Shown one piece after another: positions 27,435 to 35,824 of a stretch of 64,000 nt of DNA (its first letter is position 1; every line of letters begins with the position of its first letter). Source of the stretch: Herbaspirillum frisingense (GTDB taxonomy: Bacteria; Pseudomonadota; Gammaproteobacteria; Burkholderiales; Burkholderiaceae_D). A program made the position numbers and the translations under genes. The notes beneath the pieces are model-generated. The model worked only from the letters and a program-made list of their open reading frames with translations. It made no database searches and was not told the DNA's origin. Location of the stretch: positions 1 through 64,000 of the forward strand of contig WNDX01000005.1 of NCBI GenBank assembly GCA_009914615.1. Direction: 5' to 3'.

Positions 27435-27437
27435 TTC

Positions 27438-27842
27438 CTATTTCCTGGCAAACGCTGGCGCGTTCGGCAAAAAGGCGAACAGTTGCGCCAGTTCGGCCCT
27501 CAGCGCCGCCTTGAGCGCGGCGGTGGTCGCCGGATTGCTCTTGGTGTTGACCGGGCGCGACAGGCGCACGATGCAATCGACGGCGGGCAGGGAAGTCTGG
27601 CGGAACAGCTCGCGCGTAGCGCGCTTGATCGTATTGCGGGTCACCGCGCGCGGCGCGAACCGCTTGGCCGCGACGACGCCCAGGCGGGCGTGCTGCAGGC
27701 TGTTGCGGCGCGCATACAACACGAAATGCTCCGTACGATGCACGGGGCGCAAACGAAAAACGGATGAGAACTCATCCGTTTTAACGATTCGCCGATCGCG
27801 TGGGAAGTCGCGTGATTGAAGCTGTGAACGTACGTCCGTCAC
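27438..27842 (-). CDS. rnpA: Ribonuclease P protein component
   Basis: A 134-residue basic protein with the RnpA core KRFAPRAVTRNTIKRATREL near residue 60 (family RNxxKR motif) and RIVKTDEFSSVFRLRP near 18. It binds the RNase P RNA and helps 5' processing of tRNA precursors. The GTG start at 27842 lies 27 bp after the rpmH stop. The coding sequence for residues about 21-29 forms a perfect terminator-like hairpin, described separately. A later start is possible; the C-terminal tail is alanine-rich. Confidence 0.93.
   Translation of the reverse strand: MTDVRSQLQSRDFPRDRRIVKTDEFSSVFRLRPVHRTEHFVLYARRNSLQHARLGVVAAKRFAPRAVTRNTIKRATRELFRQTSLPAVDCIVRLSRPVNTKSNPATTAALKAALRAELAQLFAFLPNAPAFARK
27756..27782 (-). 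terminator. Attenuator-like hairpin inside the rnpA coding sequence
   Basis: On the minus strand AAAACGGATGAG, TT, CTCATCCGTTTTT: a perfect 12 bp inverted repeat with a 2 nt spacer followed by Ts. It lies in rnpA codons 21-29, about 87 nt after the rpmH stop. It has the form of an intrinsic terminator and could reduce rnpA transcription relative to rpmH. Confidence 0.6.
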
Positions 27843-27868
27843 ACGAAACGGCAGCGCAATGTCCCGGC

Positions 27869-28006
27869 TTAAACAGCAGCCAGACGCTTGCGGCCCTTGG
27901 CGCGGCGTGCGTTGATCACGGCACGGCCGCCACGGGTTGCCATACGGGCGCGGAAACCATGGGTACGCTTGCGACGCACGACGGAAGGTTGGTAAGTACG
28001 TTTCAT
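27869..28006 (-). CDS. rpmH: 50S ribosomal protein L34
   Basis: A 45-residue basic protein, too short for usual ORF cut-offs. It starts [20 protein letters not shown] and ends KGRKRLAAV, matching bacterial L34 along its whole length. TAA stop at 27869-27871. It is first in the rpmH-rnpA-yidD-yidC-mnmE cluster. In many bacteria dnaA lies divergently upstream; here the upstream region is 1.48 kb without dnaA. Confidence 0.97.
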   Translation of the reverse strand: MKRTYQPSVVRRKRTHGFRARMATRGGRAVINARRAKGRKRLAAV

Positions 28007-29488
28007 GTTGGACTCGCTTAGTTGGGCTGCCTATTCAGCAAACAGCAAAATATAAATCGAAATTCTGGAACCGCTTTCGGTGTGCCTGTTCCGCATCACC
28101 GATGCCCTGACGCCTGTCATAGCCGGCAGCCCCTGCATCGCTGACACCATTTGTTGGCCCGCTTCGTCCCCTTGCCTTATACGTTTTCGTATTCCGACTG
28201 GTCGAAAGCTGAAACAGCACTGCGACGGCACCGTGCGCAATTCTTCAGATGGTGAACCCTGAATTAGACTGCATTTTCTACTTAGCTGTCAATGACTTAT
28301 GAGCTTTGACGGCGGCCCGGCGGCCGTAACCGCCGCGTTTGGCGATGGAGCGTGGCGGATTTGCCATGCTGGCGGAGGGATGCGCGGAAAAAGTTTCCTG
28401 ACGGGCATCATTTCCCTCCCGATGCAGGAAGTATCGGCAGCCCGGAAAGAATGCACCAGGGAAAGTTTCTGCCAATGCCCATCAAACATGGCAAACATGA
28501 AACTTCCCCATTCATGCCCATGAATATGTTCTAAAGAATTTCCGCCGCTGCAAATGCGGGTCTCGCGCTCCCCTCACCCAAGACGCACGCCGCATATGCA
28601 TCTGCGGAAAATCGCCGGACGCATGCCGCACGCGCCGCAAATGAGGCTGATCAGCAACACCCGTCGCCGGCAAAACCGCACCGTTACAAAAAAGTTTTCC
28701 CGCGTTCATCCCAGGCGCGCGCGATGCCGACGAGGCATCCCATCGCAACGTCAGCCGCACCCGGTGCACCTTGCACGCGCGCAGCGCAACTCGCCGCAAC
28801 CTCATCCCTCGCAGCGCAGCAGAACTTATCGGCGCGCCGGCGGCAGAAGTTTTTCCCTATCTGGCACGATTCCAGCTATAACGAAGTAGAGGGAAAAAGC
28901 CGGCTTGCGCCGACGGAGGAACAACAGAATGGCAATCCGCCGGCAGGCACCGGCAACAGGCGGACAGCGCTTGCGAGGGATACGCGGGCACACCGGCCAC
29001 GGAACGGGAAACAGCGCGGCAAGACGCCGCTGGAAATGTCATTCTCGCGCCATTTCCCCCTACCGCCTATCAGGGTTTATACGATGGCGTAACGCGCAAA
29101 AATAGCGCACTGTGAAGTCAACCGCAGCGCCTTGCTGCACATTGAAAGAGCATGAGGGGAAGACATCTTCGCGCATTTCCGCACGGCCCCGTGCGAGCGG
29201 TTTGCCCATTCCTGCAAGAAGGGATGCAAAACAATGACTGTTTGTGGTCACGCGAAAATAAATCCGTCCTATGCTGAAACAAAGCAAGTAGGTTTCGATC
29301 AGTAGCTGAAAGAGAAAAGGAATAGAATAAAAACGACGTTTTTTGCATCGTGCTGTTGATGCTACGGCTTTCAAAGAACACTTCGGCAATGGCGCTTTCC
29401 AGAGCCACCGACGCGTTCTTTGATAACCGCAGATGGCAAGTCCAGACATATAAATCTGTTTCGTATTTTTTGGAGCGACGGAGGTGGT
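28007..29488. other. Gene-free region of 1.48 kb between rpmH and prkA
   Basis: No convincing gene is seen on either strand; the open frames present are very Arg/Pro/His-rich and unlike any protein. It must carry the rpmH promoter at the left and the prkA promoter at the right. I looked for DnaA boxes (TTATNCACA and complements) and saw none. The motif AAGTTTYCC recurs around 28391, 28460, 28499 (complement), 28690 and 28850. TGGCACG-ATTC-CAGCT at 28862 weakly resembles a sigma-54 promoter. Length and emptiness are unusual for this compact genome. Confidence 0.6.
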
Positions 29489-31411
29489 ATGGATATCTAC
29501 AGCAGCTTTGCAAGCCGGTTCGACAAGACCAGAGAAGAAGAAATTTCGCTTGAAGAGTATCTGAATCTTTGCAAGAACGATCCGGCGGTCTATGCATCTG
29601 CTGCCGAACGGATGCTGATGGCCATCGGCGAGCCCGAGAAGGTGGACACTCGGGAAGATCCGCGGCTGTCGCGCATCTTCGCCAACAAGGTCATCAAGGT
29701 CTATCCCGCGTTCCGGGAATTCTACGGCGCCGAAGAAGTCATCGAGCAGGTCGTCGCCTACTTCCGCCACGCCGCGCAAGGCCTGGAAGAAAAGAAGCAG
29801 ATCCTCTATCTGCTGGGCCCGGTCGGCGGCGGCAAGTCGTCCATTGCGGAACGCCTGAAGCAGCTCATGGAACAGGTGCCCTTCTATTCCATCAAGGGTT
29901 CGCCGGTCAACGAATCGCCGCTCGGGCTGTTCGATTACGACGAGGACGGCCCCATCCTGGAAGAACAGTTCGGCATCCCGCGCCGCTATCTCAAACCCAT
30001 CCTGAGCCCATGGGCCGTCAAGCGCCTGCACGAGTACAACGGCGACATCCGCCAGTTCCGCGTGGTCAAGCGCTACCCGTCCATCCTGCGCCAGATCGCC
30101 ATCTCCAAGACCGAACCGGGCGACGAAAACAACCAGGACATCTCGACGCTGGTCGGCAAGGTCGATATCCGCAAGCTGGAACAGTATTCGCAGGACGACG
30201 CCGACGCCTACAGCTACTCCGGCGGTCTGTGCCTGTCCAACCAGGGCCTGCTGGAATTCGTGGAAATGTTCAAGGCGCCGATCAAGGTGCTGCACCCGCT
30301 GCTGACCGCGACCCAGGAAGGCAACTTCAAGGGCACCGAAGGTTTCGGCGCGATCCCCTTCGACGGCGTGATCCTGGCGCACTCCAACGAATCGGAATGG
30401 AAGGCCTTCCGCAACAACAAGAACAACGAAGCGCTGCTGGACCGTATCTTCATCGTAAAGGTGCCGTACTGCCTGCGCGTCTCCGAAGAAATCAAGATCT
30501 ACGAAAAGCTGATCCGCACCTCGTCGCTGTCGCAGGCCACATGCGCGCCGGGCACGCTGAAGATGATGGCGCAGTTCTCGGTGCTCACGCGCCTCAAGGA
30601 GCCGGAAAATTCCAGCCTGTTCTCCAAGATGCAGGTGTATGACGGCGAAAACCTGAAGGACACCGATCCCAAGGCCAAGTCGTATCAGGAATACCGCGAC
30701 TACGCCGGCGTGGACGAAGGCATGAACGGCATCTCGACGCGTTTCGCGTTCAAGATTCTGTCGCGCGTGTTCAACTTCGACACCACCGAAGTGGCGGCCA
30801 ACCCGGTGCACCTGATGTATGTGCTGGAGCAGCAGATCGAGCGCGAGCAGTTCCCGCAGGAGGCCGAGCAGAAATATCTGTCCTTCGTGAAGGACACGCT
30901 GGCGTCGCGCTACGCCGAATTCATCGGCAAGGAGATCCAGACCGCCTATCTGGAATCGTATTCGGAGTATGGCCAGAACGTGTTCGACCGTTACGTGACC
31001 TACGCCGATTTCTGGATCCAGGACCAGGAGTACCGCGACCACGACACCGGCGAGAGCTTCGACCGCGCGGCCCTGAACGCGGAACTGGAAAAGATCGAGA
31101 AGCCGGCCGGCATCAGCAATCCCAAGGACTTCCGCAACGAGATCGTCAACTTCGTGCTGCGCGCGCGGGTCAACAACGGCGGCAAGAACCCGCTGTGGAC
31201 CAGCTATGAAAAGCTGCGCGTGGTGATCGAGAAGAAGATGTTCTCCAACACCGAAGACCTGCTGCCGGTGATCTCCTTCAACGCCAAGGGCTCCACCGAG
31301 GAAATGCAGAAGCACGAGGACTTCGTCAACCGCATGGTCAGCAAGGGCTACACGCCCAAGCAGGTGCGCCTGCTGTGCGAATGGTACCTGCGCGTGCGCA
31401 AGTCCTCGTAA
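29489..31411 (+). CDS. prkA: PrkA family serine protein kinase
   Basis: A 640-residue protein of the PrkA/YeaG family. N-terminal MDIYSSFASRFDKTREEEIS, then an AAA-type nucleotide-binding loop GPVGGGKSSIAERLK at residues 110-124, followed by the PrkA C-terminal kinase-like domain (KMFSNTEDLLPVISFNAKG near 585). ATG 29489 follows GGAGGTGGT; upstream in-frame residues are not family. In E. coli YeaG and YeaH act in sustained nitrogen and stationary-phase stress responses. It heads the three-gene unit prkA-yeaH-spoVR. Confidence 0.94.
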   Translation: MDIYSSFASRFDKTREEEISLEEYLNLCKNDPAVYASAAERMLMAIGEPEKVDTREDPRLSRIFANKVIKVYPAFREFYGAEEVIEQVVAYFRHAAQGLEEKKQILYLLGPVGGGKSSIAERLKQLMEQVPFYSIKGSPVNESPLGLFDYDEDGPILEEQFGIPRRYLKPILSPWAVKRLHEYNGDIRQFRVVKRYPSILRQIAISKTEPGDENNQDISTLVGKVDIRKLEQYSQDDADAYSYSGGLCLSNQGLLEFVEMFKAPIKVLHPLLTATQEGNFKGTEGFGAIPFDGVILAHSNESEWKAFRNNKNNEALLDRIFIVKVPYCLRVSEEIKIYEKLIRTSSLSQATCAPGTLKMMAQFSVLTRLKEPENSSLFSKMQVYDGENLKDTDPKAKSYQEYRDYAGVDEGMNGISTRFAFKILSRVFNFDTTEVAANPVHLMYVLEQQIEREQFPQEAEQKYLSFVKDTLASRYAEFIGKEIQTAYLESYSEYGQNVFDRYVTYADFWIQDQEYRDHDTGESFDRAALNAELEKIEKPAGISNPKDFRNEIVNFVLRARVNNGGKNPLWTSYEKLRVVIEKKMFSNTEDLLPVISFNAKGSTEEMQKHEDFVNRMVSKGYTPKQVRLLCEWYLRVRKSS

Positions 31412-31512
31412 GCGCCGCTTTGCGCGCCGGCCACGGCGGCCGCGCGCGCGAGGCGACCCTTCGGCGCCGCCCGTCGAGGCGACGGGCCGCCGACCACTAG
31501 CAGGAGAACCGA

Positions 31513-32778
31513 GTGCTGCATCAGATCATCGACCGCAGGCTGGCTGGCAAGAACAAGAGCATTGCTAACCGGGAGCGCTTCCTGCGGCGCTTCAAGGGGC
31601 ATATACAACGTTCGGTGGCGGACGCCGTGCGCGACCGCAGCATTACCGATCTGGACAAGTCCAAGAGCATCAGCATTCCGCGCAAGGATGTCTCCGAACC
31701 CTTCTTCCATCACGGCAAGGGCGGCCGCCGCGAAGCCGTGCATCCGGGCAACGAAGATTACCTGCAGGGCGACCGCATCCCACGCCAGGGCGGCGGCGGG
31801 GGGGAAGGCGGCAGCAGCGCCAGCAACGAGGGCGAAGGCCAGGACGATTTCACCTTCGAGCTTACGCGCGAAGAGTTCATGAATTACTTCTTCGAAGACC
31901 TGGAGCTGCCGCGGCTGGTGGAAACCAACCTGCTGGCCGTCCCCAGCTGGAAGAACATGCGCGCCGGTTATTCGGTGGACGGCTCGCCCACCAACATCGA
32001 CATCGTGCGCTCGCTGCGCAGCTCGCTGGGCCGCCGTATCGCCCTGGGATCGCCGCTGCAGCGCCAGCTCGACGACGCCGAAGAACAGCTGCTGCTGCTC
32101 AAGCGCAAGCCGGAAGAACACCGCGCCGACATCAAGCTGCTGGAAGAGGAAATCAAGCAGCTGAAGGCGCGCATCCTGCGCATCCCCTTCATCGATCCGT
32201 TCGACCTGCGCTACGTGAACCGCGTGCGCCAGCCGCAACCCTCCAGCCGCGCCGTGATGTTTTGCGTGATGGACGTCTCGGGCTCGATGGACGAACAGCG
32301 CAAGGACCTGTCCAAGCGCTTCTTCATCCTGCTCTACCTGTTCCTGACCCGCAACTACGAGCACATCGAGGTGGTCTTCATCCGCCACCACACGCGCGCC
32401 GATGAGGTCGATGAGAACACCTTCTTTCACTCGCAGGAAAGCGGTGGCACCGTGGTGTCCAGCGCGCTGGAGCTGATGCACGACATCATCGCCAAGCGCT
32501 ACTCGCCCAGCGAGTGGAACATCTACGGCGCCCAGGCGTCCGACGGCGACAACTGGAACGACGACTCGCCCAAGTGCCGCGAACTGCTGGAAAACGCCAT
32601 CCTGCCGCTCACACGCTACTTCGCCTACATCCAGGTGGCGGAACCGGAACAGAACCTGTGGACCGAATACATGCAGCTCATCGATACGCACCCCCACTTC
32701 GCGATGAAGAAGGTGCAATCGGCGGCCGAGATCTACCCGGTGTTCCGCGAACTCTTTGAAAAGCAGGTGCACGCATGA
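31513..32778 (+). CDS. yeaH: YeaH/DUF444 (UPF0229) family protein with a VWA-like domain
   Basis: A 421-residue protein starting with GTG 31513 after CAGGAGAACCGA. HQIIDRRLAGKNKSIANRER is the family opening. A Gly/Ser-rich low-complexity stretch lies near residue 97-105, a coiled coil near 185-220, and a MIDAS-type metal site DVSGSMDE near 253 starts the von Willebrand A-like domain. It partners with PrkA in the conserved prkA-yeaH-spoVR cluster. Its stop overlaps the ATG of spoVR (ATGA), indicating coupled translation. Confidence 0.93.
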   Translation: MLHQIIDRRLAGKNKSIANRERFLRRFKGHIQRSVADAVRDRSITDLDKSKSISIPRKDVSEPFFHHGKGGRREAVHPGNEDYLQGDRIPRQGGGGGEGGSSASNEGEGQDDFTFELTREEFMNYFFEDLELPRLVETNLLAVPSWKNMRAGYSVDGSPTNIDIVRSLRSSLGRRIALGSPLQRQLDDAEEQLLLLKRKPEEHRADIKLLEEEIKQLKARILRIPFIDPFDLRYVNRVRQPQPSSRAVMFCVMDVSGSMDEQRKDLSKRFFILLYLFLTRNYEHIEVVFIRHHTRADEVDENTFFHSQESGGTVVSSALELMHDIIAKRYSPSEWNIYGAQASDGDNWNDDSPKCRELLENAILPLTRYFAYIQVAEPEQNLWTEYMQLIDTHPHFAMKKVQSAAEIYPVFRELFEKQVHA

Positions 32779-34304
32779 ATACCCGCTTCAAGTACGATCC
32801 GCTGCCCTGCCCGTCGGACTGGAGCTTCGATCTGATCGAGCGCTACAACGACGAGATCGCGCGCGTGGCCAAGGGTTACCAGCTGGACATCTACCCGATC
32901 CAACTGGAGATCATCTCGGCCGAGCAGATGATGGATGCCTATGCCTCGCACGGCATGCCGGTGAATTACCGCCACTGGTCCTACGGCAAGCATTTCATGC
33001 TCACCGAGCGCGACTACAAGCGCGGCCAGATGGGGCTGGCGTATGAGATCGTGATCAACTCCGATCCCTGCATCGCCTATCTGATGGAAGAGAACACGAT
33101 GACCATGCAGGCGCTGGTCATCGCGCACGCGGGCTATGGCCACAACTCCTTCTTCAAGGGCAATTACCTGTTCCAGTTGTGGACCGACGCCAGCGCCATC
33201 ATCGATTACCTGGTGTATGCCCGCAATTACATCGCCGAATGCGAGGAGCGGCATGGCTTCGAGCGCGTCGAGGAATTGCTGGACTCCTGCCACGCGCTGA
33301 TGAATTACGGGGTGGATCGCTACAAGCGACCGCAACGCCTGTCGCTATCCCAGGAACGGGCGCGCCAGCGCGAGCGCGAAGCCTATGCGCAATCGCAGGT
33401 CAATGAACTGTGGCGCACGCTGCCGGCCAAGAAGGAAGCAGCCGCCGCGCAATCGGAAGAACGCTATCCCGCCGAGCCGCAGGAGAACCTGCTCTATTTC
33501 GCCGAGAAGAACGCGCCGCTGCTGGAGCCCTGGGAGCGCGAAGTGGTGCGCATCGTGCGCAAGGTCGGCCAGTACTTCTATCCGCAACGCCAGACCCAGG
33601 TGATGAACGAGGGCTGGGCCACGTTCTGGCACTACACGCTGCTGAACACGCTGTACGACCAGGGCCGGCTGACCGATGGCTTCATGATGGAATTCCTGCA
33701 TTCGCACAGCAATGTGGTGTTCCAGCCGCCCATCACCAAACCCTATTACAACGGCATCAACCCGTATGCACTGGGCTTCTCGATGATGAGCGACATCCGC
33801 CGCATCTGCGAGCGCCCGTCGCCCGAAGACCGCGAATGGTTCCCCGAGATCGCCGGTCGCGACTGGTTGGAAACCCTGCACCACGTGATGCGCAACTTCA
33901 AGGACGAGAGCTTCATCGCGCAATATCTGTCGCCCAAGCTGATGCGCGACATGCGCATGTTCGCCGTGCTGGACGACGAAGCGCGCAGCGAGATGGAAGT
34001 CTCGGCCATCCATAACGAACGCGGCTTCCAGTACGTGCGCCAGGCGCTGTCGCGGCAGTACGATATCAATCACCGCGAGCCCAATATCCAGGTGTGGTCG
34101 GTCAACACGCGCGGCAACCGCAGCCTGACGCTGCGCCACTTCCGCAGCGACGGCCGCTCGCTGGGCGAGAGCACCAACGAAGTGCTGCGCCACATGGCGC
34201 GGCTGTGGCAGTTCGACGTCTATCTGGAAAGCGTGGACGACAACGGCTACATCGTGCAGCGCTACGAGTGCGTGGCGGAAAACCGGTATATGCTGCGGCC
34301 ATGA
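32775..34304 (+). CDS. SpoVR family protein (YcgB-like)
   Basis: A 509-residue SpoVR/YcgB protein. PSDWSFDLIERYNDEIARVA near the start, HWSYGKHFMLTERDYKRGQM near 75, and MNEGWATFWHYTLLNTLYDQ near 276 are the family signatures. Histidines and glutamates in NEGWATFWH and HAGYGHNSFFKGNY are probable metal ligands by analogy. SpoVR was named for a Bacillus spore cortex role, but in proteobacteria it goes with PrkA and YeaH in stress response. It overlaps yeaH by 4 bp. Confidence 0.93.
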   Translation: MNTRFKYDPLPCPSDWSFDLIERYNDEIARVAKGYQLDIYPIQLEIISAEQMMDAYASHGMPVNYRHWSYGKHFMLTERDYKRGQMGLAYEIVINSDPCIAYLMEENTMTMQALVIAHAGYGHNSFFKGNYLFQLWTDASAIIDYLVYARNYIAECEERHGFERVEELLDSCHALMNYGVDRYKRPQRLSLSQERARQREREAYAQSQVNELWRTLPAKKEAAAAQSEERYPAEPQENLLYFAEKNAPLLEPWEREVVRIVRKVGQYFYPQRQTQVMNEGWATFWHYTLLNTLYDQGRLTDGFMMEFLHSHSNVVFQPPITKPYYNGINPYALGFSMMSDIRRICERPSPEDREWFPEIAGRDWLETLHHVMRNFKDESFIAQYLSPKLMRDMRMFAVLDDEARSEMEVSAIHNERGFQYVRQALSRQYDINHREPNIQVWSVNTRGNRSLTLRHFRSDGRSLGESTNEVLRHMARLWQFDVYLESVDDNGYIVQRYECVAENRYMLRP

Positions 34305-34335
34305 CCGCGCATCCGACCGCGCGGCGGAGCTGAAC

Positions 34336-34989
34336 ATGCCCGCCGCCCCCGCCACGCCCCGCCCGCCGATCTCGGCGCAGACCATCCCGCTGTTTCCGCT
34401 GGCCAGCACGCTGTTCCCGGAAGGGCGGCTGCCGCTGCAAATCTTCGAGGTGCGCTATCTCGACATGATCGGCAAGTGCATCGCCGAGGGCAGCAGCTTC
34501 GGGGTGGTAGCGCTGACCGAAGGGTCGGAAGTACGCCGGCCCGGCCAGAGCGAGCGCTTCGTCGGCGTGGGCACGCTGGCGCAGATCAAGGAATGGTCCT
34601 CGCCTTCAGTGGGCCTGATGCGGATCTCATGCACCGGCGGCGGACGCTTCCGCATCCTGCAGGCCGAGCAGCAGAAGCACGGCCTGTGGACTGCCGAGGT
34701 CGAGATGATGGAAGACGACCATGCGGTCGCGATACCCGACGAACTGAAGAACACCGCACAGGCGCTGGAGCACCTGTTGCAATCGGTGATGCGCCAGGGC
34801 CTGCCCGAGAGCGAAGTGCCGATCGCCCTGCCCTTCAGGCTGGACGACTGCGGCTGGGTCGCCAACCGCTGGGCCGAGATGATGCCGGTGTCGGTGGAGA
34901 TGAAGCAAAGCCTGCTGGCGCTGGACAATCCGCTGCTGCGACTGGAACTGGTGCAGGATGCGCTGGATGAACTGGGCTGGCTGAAATAG
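34336..34989 (+). CDS. LON peptidase substrate-binding domain protein
   Basis: A 217-residue protein corresponding to the N-terminal substrate-binding domain of Lon protease, without ATPase or protease parts. TIPLFPLASTLFPEGRLPLQ IFEVRYLDM (about residues 17-45) is the hallmark opening. The C-terminal half is helical. The role of free-standing LON domains is unknown. It lies 31 bp after spoVR on the same strand and may be cotranscribed with it. Confidence 0.88.
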   Translation: MPAAPATPRPPISAQTIPLFPLASTLFPEGRLPLQIFEVRYLDMIGKCIAEGSSFGVVALTEGSEVRRPGQSERFVGVGTLAQIKEWSSPSVGLMRISCTGGGRFRILQAEQQKHGLWTAEVEMMEDDHAVAIPDELKNTAQALEHLLQSVMRQGLPESEVPIALPFRLDDCGWVANRWAEMMPVSVEMKQSLLALDNPLLRLELVQDALDELGWLK

Positions 34990-35016
34990 CACCGCCCTCG
35001 GGATATCAGCAGGGCA

Positions 35017-35706
35017 TCAGGGCGCCACGCCGCTGATGCCCGCTTCCGCCAGCAAGGCCGACAAACCCGACCAGAAGATCTGGATGCCGATGCACAGCAG
35101 GATGAAGGCAGACAGGCGCAGCACCACCATGGTCCCCAACCTTCCCATGAGGTTCACCAGCTTGTGCGCGTAGTTGTAGCACAGGAAGATCACCATTGCG
35201 GTCAACGCCGCACCCAGGGCCGCGCTACCCACCGAAATCACCCAGTCCAGCAGGCGCGTGGGCGTATTGGCGCCCAGCGTGATGGAGGCGGCGATGGTGC
35301 CCGGCCCCACCGTCAACGGGAAGCTCATCGGATAAAAGCTGCGCGCCTTGATCTCGTCGTCCGGCAGGTCCTCGTCATAGGTCTTGGCGACCTGGGTCGG
35401 GATGGAACTGTCCTGGCTGTTGTCGTTCAGGAGCTTCCAGCCCGACACCGCCACCAGCAGGCCGCCGCCCACGCGCACGATGGGCAGCGAAATGCCGAAG
35501 AAGGTCAGCACGTGCGAACCGATGAAGATCGCCGCCACCAGCATGAACCAGCAATTGATCGCCACCTGGCGCGCGATGCGCTTTTCCGTGCTGCGGCTGA
35601 CGTTGCCCAGCAGGTTGGCGAACACCGGCGCGATGCCCAGCGGATTCAGGATGGGCAAGAGCGTGATCGGGATCAGGACAACTGCTTTGAGGAAGAGGAT
35701 CAGCAT
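35017..35706 (-). CDS. MarC family inner-membrane protein
   Basis: A 229-residue protein with six hydrophobic segments, the size of the MarC/YchE family. ITLLPILNPLGIAPVFANLL near residue 17 and SFYPMSFPLTVGPGTIAASI near 122 are the family's two internal-repeat signatures. The function of MarC proteins remains unclear; a multidrug-resistance role was proposed for E. coli MarC and later withdrawn. It is convergent with the LON-domain gene, 27 bp apart. Confidence 0.9.
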   Translation of the reverse strand: MLILFLKAVVLIPITLLPILNPLGIAPVFANLLGNVSRSTEKRIARQVAINCWFMLVAAIFIGSHVLTFFGISLPIVRVGGGLLVAVSGWKLLNDNSQDSSIPTQVAKTYDEDLPDDEIKARSFYPMSFPLTVGPGTIAASITLGANTPTRLLDWVISVGSAALGAALTAMVIFLCYNYAHKLVNLMGRLGTMVVLRLSAFILLCIGIQIFWSGLSALLAEAGISGVAP

Positions 35707-35824
35707 GGCTGGAGCGGCAAATCGTTATTCGAATTATCCAGCCCGTGGATCGGGCCGGCTGCCCACAGCGTAGCCGAAAGCCGTCCGGCTGCCAACCGCG
35801 ACCGGACGGATGTTCAATGTCCGT

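Noticed and set aside
28554-28889. Arg/Pro-rich 111-codon open frame in the rpmH-prkA gap
   Set aside because: Composition is atypical, there is no ribosome site, and nothing resembles a known protein.
29060-31315. A 751-codon minus-strand open frame opposite prkA
   Set aside because: Shadow of prkA; translation is low-complexity and has no family sequence.
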